Positions 59,734-64,000 of a DNA stretch of 64,000 bases are shown here, piece by piece (within the stretch, counting starts at the first letter, position 1; the number at the start of each line of letters is the position of its first letter). The DNA lies in assembly GCF_042683665.1 (NCBI RefSeq), contig NZ_JBHUOO010000018.1. The stretch is one strand, 5' to 3'. Position numbers and translations under genes: made by a program. Source of the stretch: Leeuwenhoekiella polynyae. Its GTDB lineage: Bacteria > Bacteroidota > Bacteroidia > Flavobacteriales > Flavobacteriaceae. The notes under the pieces are model-generated. The model had not been told where the DNA came from and did no database searches. It saw nothing but the letters and a program-made list of their open reading frames with translations.

Positions 59734-60141
59734 ATGGATGTCCTTTTAATATTGGGTATTGCGCTTTTGAGCACCGTCTTGATGACCGCATTTAGTTGTA
59801 TCCTCAGCAAAATACTCGCGCAGAATTTGATTGAACCGTATTGGTTGAATGTGTTGCTCTTTAAAAAAAGAGGATGGCGCAATCCACTGGGGTGGGTAAC
59901 TCATTATTTAACAGGAATTGGTTTTATGTATTTACTCATTTTCCTTAATGATCTTTATCCACTTTCATTGATCACTACAATTTTAATATATGGATTCTTA
60001 GAAGGTGTTTTGGGTATTGTAATGTGGGGGATCCTTTTTAAAATGACCCACTATCCTCATAAACTCAATGTCTCCTGGTACTATGTAAACCTAATAGCAG
60101 CGCATATCGTTTTTGCCACAGCAGCACTATGTACCTACTAA
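59734..60141 (+). CDS. Small four-helix membrane protein, unknown
   Basis: 135 residues, almost entirely hydrophobic: helices at about 3-23, 52-70, 75-97 and 113-133. Motifs FKKRGWRNPLGWVTHYLTGIGF and FKMTHYPHKLNVSWYYVN are conserved-looking but not recognised. Probably an inner-membrane protein co-transcribed with the gene before it. It does not resemble known transporters strongly enough to name. Confidence 0.6.
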   Translation: MDVLLILGIALLSTVLMTAFSCILSKILAQNLIEPYWLNVLLFKKRGWRNPLGWVTHYLTGIGFMYLLIFLNDLYPLSLITTILIYGFLEGVLGIVMWGILFKMTHYPHKLNVSWYYVNLIAAHIVFATAALCTY

Positions 60142-60215
60142 AACGCATTCCGCATGGTTTGATCTATTTATACCTCCTACAGCGCTCTAAGCTATTATTT
60201 AAGATAATTTTAATT

Positions 60216-60227
60216 TATCTATAGATA
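60216..60227. promoter_or_regulatory. 12 bp palindrome upstream of the catalase gene
   Basis: TATCTATAGATA is self-complementary and contains the ATAG/CTAT half-sites seen in OxyR-type operators, 80 bp before the catalase start. The family link is by resemblance only. Confidence 0.35.
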
Positions 60228-60306
60228 TACTTTAACCTTTATTTTGACCATTTGGTGTGTTTTCAACCTAATTTTAGAAAATATACTAACCAAAAGTCTT
60301 CGCATA

Positions 60307-62445
60307 ATGGCTAAAGAAAATAAAAGTAAACCAACTTCTAAAAAGATCGATCAGCTTGCTGACAGTACCAAAGATTTTACAGATAAAAACCTTACAACCA
60401 ATCAGGGTCTCAAAGTAAACGACACCAACAACTCCTTAAAAGCCGGTGAACGCGGCGCCACGTTGCTTGAAGATTTTTTGCTACGCGAAAAGATCACCAG
60501 CTTTGACCATGAGCGCATTCCAGAACGCATCGTTCACGCTCGAGGAAGTGGAGCGCACGGATATTTTGAATTGTATGAGAGTATTGAAAAGTATACGAAA
60601 GCCGGACTCTTTACAGACACACAACGCAAGACCCCGGTATTTGTACGTTTTTCTACCGTTGCGGGTTCTAAAGGCTCTCCAGATTTAGCTCGGGACGTAC
60701 GCGGTTTTGCCGTAAAGTTTTATACTGAAGAAGGTACCTGGGATCTGGTAGGAAACAATATGCCTGTCTTTTTTATTCAGGATGCGATGAAATTTCCAGA
60801 CCTCATTCACTCGGTTAAACCCGAACCGAATAACGAGATCCCGCAGGCGGCTTCTGCACACGATACCTTTTACGATTTTGTTTCTCGTGCTACCGAAACC
60901 CTGCACAACCACATCTGGGTGATGAGCGACCGTGGTATTCCGCGTAGCTTCCGTATGATGGAAGGTTTTGGGATTCACACCTTTCGTTTTATAAATAAGG
61001 AAGGGAAATCACACTTCGTAAAATTCCATTGGAAACCGGTATTGGGTGTGCATTCGGTTACCTGGGATGAAGCAGTAAAGATCAATGGTGCCGATTCTGA
61101 CTTTCACCGCAGAGATCTGTGGGACGCTATTGAAGCCGGTCAATATCCCGAGTGGGAATTTGGTATTCAGGTGGTCGCAGAAGAAGACGAACATAAATAC
61201 GATTTTGACCTGCTTGATCCTACGAAGCTAATTCCAGAAGAACTAGTGCCTGTAGAGATCATCGGTAAAATGACCTTGAATAAAAACCCTGAAAATTTCT
61301 TTGCAGAAACCGAACAGGTTGCTTTTTTACCGGGACATATCGTCCCGGGAATTGATTTTACGAACGACCCGCTTTTACAAGGAAGGTTATTCTCCTACCG
61401 CGATACGCAATTGTCGCGTTTGGGCAGCCCTAATTTTCACCAGATCCCCATCAACAGACCGGTAGTACCCAGTCATAACAACCAGCGAGACGGACATATG
61501 CAGACGGAAATCCCTAAAGGACAAACGGCTTATTTCCCCAACTCCCTAAGTATGGGTTGTCCGCATTTGGCTAAAATGGCCGAGGGCGGTTTTACGCATC
61601 ACGAAGAACGTATAGACGCGCATAAAATACGCTCACGCAGCGAGAGCTTTAGCGATCACTTTTCACAACCTGCATTATTTTACCGCAGTCTGGCTCCTTG
61701 GGAACAAGAGCACGTAGCAGATGCGTATACGTTTGAATTGGGTAAATGCAACCATCAGGACATTCAAGAGCGCATGCTTTGGATCATCAATCAGATAGAT
61801 GAAAACCTGGCCACTAAAGTTGCAGACGGCCTCGGTTTAAAAATCCCTAAAAAGATTGAGCAGCCTGTAAACCAGGCCATAGGTGCTGATGCTGATGTTG
61901 AAAAGTTTCAGCCTCAACCTAAAAAAGACTATCTGAAAAAAGACAATGCCTTGAGTCAGGCAAAGACCAAATTTGACAGCATTGCTACCCGCCAGATCGC
62001 GGTACTGGCTGCAGATGGTTTTGAGATGGAAAGTTTTAAACCGTATAAAGCTGCCTTAGAAAAAGCAGGTGCTGTTGTTAAAATTGTGGCACCTCACGGA
62101 GGTAGTATTACCTGCGATCAGGATATGGAACATAAAGTTGCTGCTGCGATCATGACCACCGAAAGTGTATTGTTTGATGCCATTTTGGTTCCGGGAGGTG
62201 AGAAATCGGTTAAAAGCCTTTTAAAGAAAGGCAAATATGCTAAGTTTATCAGTGAAGCTTTTAAACATTGCAAAGCCATAGCTGTATTAGGAGCTGGAGA
62301 AGAACTACTCAAAGAAAGTTATATCAAAAATTACACGAAAGATAAAGCTGTATTTGTAGATGCAAAAGCCCAGGATTTTATTGATGCCATTAAACAGCAT
62401 CGAAACTGGGACCGTATGGAGACTGCTTCCTCAATACCGGTATAG
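60307..62445 (+). CDS. katE: Catalase, large-subunit type (KatE/HPII-like)
   Basis: 712 residues from ATG 60307 (MAKENKSKP); the frame extends to 60244, but that N-terminus is atypical. It decomposes hydrogen peroxide. The catalytic His lies in IVHARGSGAHGYFE, the Asn in DLVGNNMPVFFIQD, and the haem Tyr in LFSYRDTQLSRLG. The C-terminal domain (about 550-705) is the DJ-1/GATase-like fold of clade 2 catalases (RQIAVLAADGFEMESFK). It stands as a single gene between its own palindrome and a terminator. Confidence 0.95.
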   Translation: MAKENKSKPTSKKIDQLADSTKDFTDKNLTTNQGLKVNDTNNSLKAGERGATLLEDFLLREKITSFDHERIPERIVHARGSGAHGYFELYESIEKYTKAGLFTDTQRKTPVFVRFSTVAGSKGSPDLARDVRGFAVKFYTEEGTWDLVGNNMPVFFIQDAMKFPDLIHSVKPEPNNEIPQAASAHDTFYDFVSRATETLHNHIWVMSDRGIPRSFRMMEGFGIHTFRFINKEGKSHFVKFHWKPVLGVHSVTWDEAVKINGADSDFHRRDLWDAIEAGQYPEWEFGIQVVAEEDEHKYDFDLLDPTKLIPEELVPVEIIGKMTLNKNPENFFAETEQVAFLPGHIVPGIDFTNDPLLQGRLFSYRDTQLSRLGSPNFHQIPINRPVVPSHNNQRDGHMQTEIPKGQTAYFPNSLSMGCPHLAKMAEGGFTHHEERIDAHKIRSRSESFSDHFSQPALFYRSLAPWEQEHVADAYTFELGKCNHQDIQERMLWIINQIDENLATKVADGLGLKIPKKIEQPVNQAIGADADVEKFQPQPKKDYLKKDNALSQAKTKFDSIATRQIAVLAADGFEMESFKPYKAALEKAGAVVKIVAPHGGSITCDQDMEHKVAAAIMTTESVLFDAILVPGGEKSVKSLLKKGKYAKFISEAFKHCKAIAVLGAGEELLKESYIKNYTKDKAVFVDAKAQDFIDAIKQHRNWDRMETASSIPV

Positions 62446-62465
62446 AATTAAATACTTTTTTAAGC

Positions 62466-62505
62466 AATAACCCAAAGCAGTATCCGCTTTGGGTTATTTT
62501 TTTAA
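62466..62505 (+). terminator. Intrinsic terminator after the catalase gene
   Basis: AATAACCCAAAGC (62466-62478) pairs with GCTTTGGGTTATT (62486-62498), loop AGTATCC, followed by T residues. The kinase gene ends just beyond on the opposite strand. Confidence 0.85.
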
Positions 62506-62523
62506 AGAAAAAGGGTTTCAGTT

Positions 62524-63654
62524 TCAGGATAGTTGTGTTTTTATCTTACCCGATTTACTGATATTCTTTAAGAGGGTTATTTGAAATTCAGTACCCAGTT
62601 CTTCATTGCTCAAAACTTTTACAGTTCCGCCATGAGCTTCTGTTACAGTTTTAACCAGGCTAAGACCTAAGCCCCAACTTTTAATCCCTTCTTTTTTTAC
62701 ACGCTTATTCGACTTTAGATAATCAAAAATCTCATCTTGTTTGTGCTCTGGTATAGGTTCTCCAAAATTATGAACACTTATACGCGTTTGATCTCCTAAA
62801 TCACTAACAGCTATCGTTATGCGTTCTTTACTAGTTCCGTATTTTACAGCATTGGTGATTAAGTTTTCTAAAATTCTTCGTATGGCCATACCATCAAAGA
62901 CCCCAATAATTTGTGAAGCATGAAAATTTTCAATAATCGTATTCGGAAATATCAATCGGGTCTCCTCAACTACCCACCGTATATCTTTCAGTAAATCACA
63001 TTCTTTAAAATTGAGCGTTATACCTTCTCCAGCTTCTATAGTGATTGCATCTAGCAGGCCTTCAATTAGTTTTAAAGAAAAATCCAGACTGGTTGCTGTC
63101 ATTTTAGAAACTTCATGAATTTCATTGATATCGGTTTCTGTTTTAAGCATTTCTAGTGCTACTTTTGCTGCTGAAAGGGGGTTCCTAATATCATGTGCAA
63201 GCATGCTTATCAACTTTTCTTTCATGTCATTAATAGAATCACTAAAAGATCGAGCAGATTGAACCATTGCAGTTTGAATTACATAATGCAGAACTAAACC
63301 TACATTTACATCATATGAATTTCGCTCTCTCAAAAATGCTGTGATCACCTCATTAAAAACTACATATTCTTCTAATATACTAGCTATGGTGTAATTAAGT
63401 GTAGTTGCTCTATGCCTTCCATGGTCTTCACTATTCGTTAAGATGCCTTTATAACTTTCCTCATTTTTTATATTGATAAGATCATCCTGTCCCTCTAATA
63501 TAACTGCGATATCATTCAGCAGATGCGGAAGTTGATTCCTCAAGACTAAGCTTTTGGTATTTTTAGAAACCTCAATTTCTTTGATAACCTTTTCTTCCCA
63601 CATGTTAATAATGGTGTCGTTATTATTCTCAATTAACTTAGCAATATCGTTCAT
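62524..63654 (-). CDS. Sensor histidine kinase, cytoplasmic
   Basis: 376 residues from ATG 63654 (MNDIAKLI); a longer frame reaches a TTG at 63702. No transmembrane helix is seen. The N-terminal 150 residues are an RsbRD-like helical domain (WEEKVIKEIEVSKN; LVLRNQLPHLLNDI). The HisKA box is SMLAHDIRNPLSAAK, and the HATPase has NLITNAVKYGT, HNFGEPIP and GLGLSLVKTVTEAHGG. It would sense an internal stress cue; no response regulator is adjacent, so it is an orphan kinase here. It is convergent with the catalase gene. Confidence 0.87.
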   Translation of the reverse strand: MNDIAKLIENNNDTIINMWEEKVIKEIEVSKNTKSLVLRNQLPHLLNDIAVILEGQDDLINIKNEESYKGILTNSEDHGRHRATTLNYTIASILEEYVVFNEVITAFLRERNSYDVNVGLVLHYVIQTAMVQSARSFSDSINDMKEKLISMLAHDIRNPLSAAKVALEMLKTETDINEIHEVSKMTATSLDFSLKLIEGLLDAITIEAGEGITLNFKECDLLKDIRWVVEETRLIFPNTIIENFHASQIIGVFDGMAIRRILENLITNAVKYGTSKERITIAVSDLGDQTRISVHNFGEPIPEHKQDEIFDYLKSNKRVKKEGIKSWGLGLSLVKTVTEAHGGTVKVLSNEELGTEFQITLLKNISKSGKIKTQLS

Positions 63655-63884
63655 ATCGATTCTCTTAAACTTTTTAGTTGGTTGATTAAAATAGTATTGC
63701 AAAAATTCAAGATTGAATACGTGTATAAAGACTTCTAACTCAAATAAACGACTTGGGGTAAAACTTAAAAACTACAGTGTAAAATACTTAAAAACAATTG
63801 ATTAAATATTCAAATAAATACAAATTTTTAAAATAAATTGGTTTTAAAGAATCTTTTTTCAACGATTTGTTGAGGTATAAAAAG

Positions 63885-63922
63885 AAGTATCCCGTTTGCT
63901 GTTGTATGCAAACGGGATACTT
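63885..63922 (-). terminator. Intrinsic terminator of the SDR gene
   Basis: AAGTATCCCGTTTGC (63885-63899) and GCAAACGGGATACTT (63908-63922) form a perfect 15 bp stem. On the minus strand it runs into CTTTTTATA, fitting termination of the gene that ends at 63958. Confidence 0.85.
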
Positions 63923-63957
63923 AAAACATAATTTAAAATAATAAATGGGATTTGATG

Positions 63958-64000
63958 TTAAGCTCCTACCACTTCTCCCCCATTCACATGAATAACCTGT
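63958..64000 (-). CDS. SDR-family oxidoreductase, C-terminal end only
   Basis: The minus strand reads QVIHVNGGEVVGA and stop at 63960-63958. This is the typical C-terminus of short-chain dehydrogenases such as 3-oxoacyl-ACP reductase-like enzymes. The rest of the gene lies outside the window, so the substrate cannot be judged. Confidence 0.65.
   Translation of the reverse strand, partial: QVIHVNGGEVVGA

Noticed and set aside
1..64000. CRISPR array, rRNA or tRNA genes
   Set aside because: No regularly spaced repeats, rRNA-like blocks or cloverleaf sequences were found by eye; a covariance-model scan would be decisive.

Overview
The window looks like chromosomal DNA of a marine-type Bacteroidetes, most likely Flavobacteriaceae. 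The support is two SusC/SusD outer-membrane pairs, a protein with a type B type IX secretion sorting domain, a TonB receptor, a Bacteroidetes-type mobilisable element, AT-rich intergenic DNA and a TTTG-N20-TAnnTTTG promoter. Genus cannot be read from the sequence alone.

Layout. (1) 1-5.9 kb: an integrated mobilisable element (tyrosine integrase, HTH/excisionase-like protein, VapE-like helicase, CHC2/Toprim primase, MobC-like protein, relaxase, coiled-coil membrane protein), with a cluster of GGTARGAT repeats between helicase and primase and an oriT-like hairpin before the mob genes. (2) 6-25.3 kb: a long minus-strand N-acetylglucosamine utilisation locus (susC, susD, surface lipoproteins, two GH20 enzymes, two Na+/solute symporters, nagA, nagB, a NagB-PIG-L fusion, cutC). 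It is controlled from a divergent LacI-family regulator whose palindromic operator covers the -33 element of a recognisable promoter. (3) 25.3-29 kb: a zone of decay holding the tail of a second mobilisable element, a thioredoxin-like lipid/peptide-export-type protein, a possible group II intron fragment and a toxin-antitoxin pair damaged in both genes. (4) 29-36.7 kb: an aspartoacylase-like protein, two ABC-2 permeases, a TonB receptor and the matching ATPase. (5) 37-40.5 kb: a small lipoprotein, a TPR sensor kinase and a LuxR-like response regulator behind a leader full of inverted repeats. (6) 41-47.3 kb: a second SusC/SusD pair with a YdcF-like protein but no glycosidase. (7) 47.3-54.4 kb: a 6.5 kb segment (WYL regulator, RtcB with a structured leader, a mosaic T9SS adhesin) bounded by two 132 bp direct repeats that are copies of the 3' end of a YetF/DUF421 gene. 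(8) 54.6-60.1 kb: a three-gene cluster of a SbnA-like PLP enzyme, an FAD/NAD(P)-binding protein and a Y4yA-like PLP decarboxylase, followed by a SemiSWEET and two small membrane proteins. This looks like an unassigned small-molecule pathway. (9) 60.3-64 kb: a large-subunit catalase, a sensor kinase and the end of an SDR oxidoreductase.

How it works together. In the large locus, SusCD would import GlcNAc-containing oligosaccharides, GH20 enzymes would release GlcNAc, the SSS symporters would take it in, and NagA/NagB would convert GlcNAc-6-phosphate to fructose-6-phosphate. No GlcNAc kinase is visible in the window. The most promising undescribed items are the structured RNA ahead of rtcB paired with the WYL regulator, the yetF-flanked segment, the PLP/FAD/PLP biosynthetic cluster, and the repeat-based origin and conserved variable-loop hairpin of the mobilisable elements. 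No tRNA, rRNA or CRISPR was found by eye.
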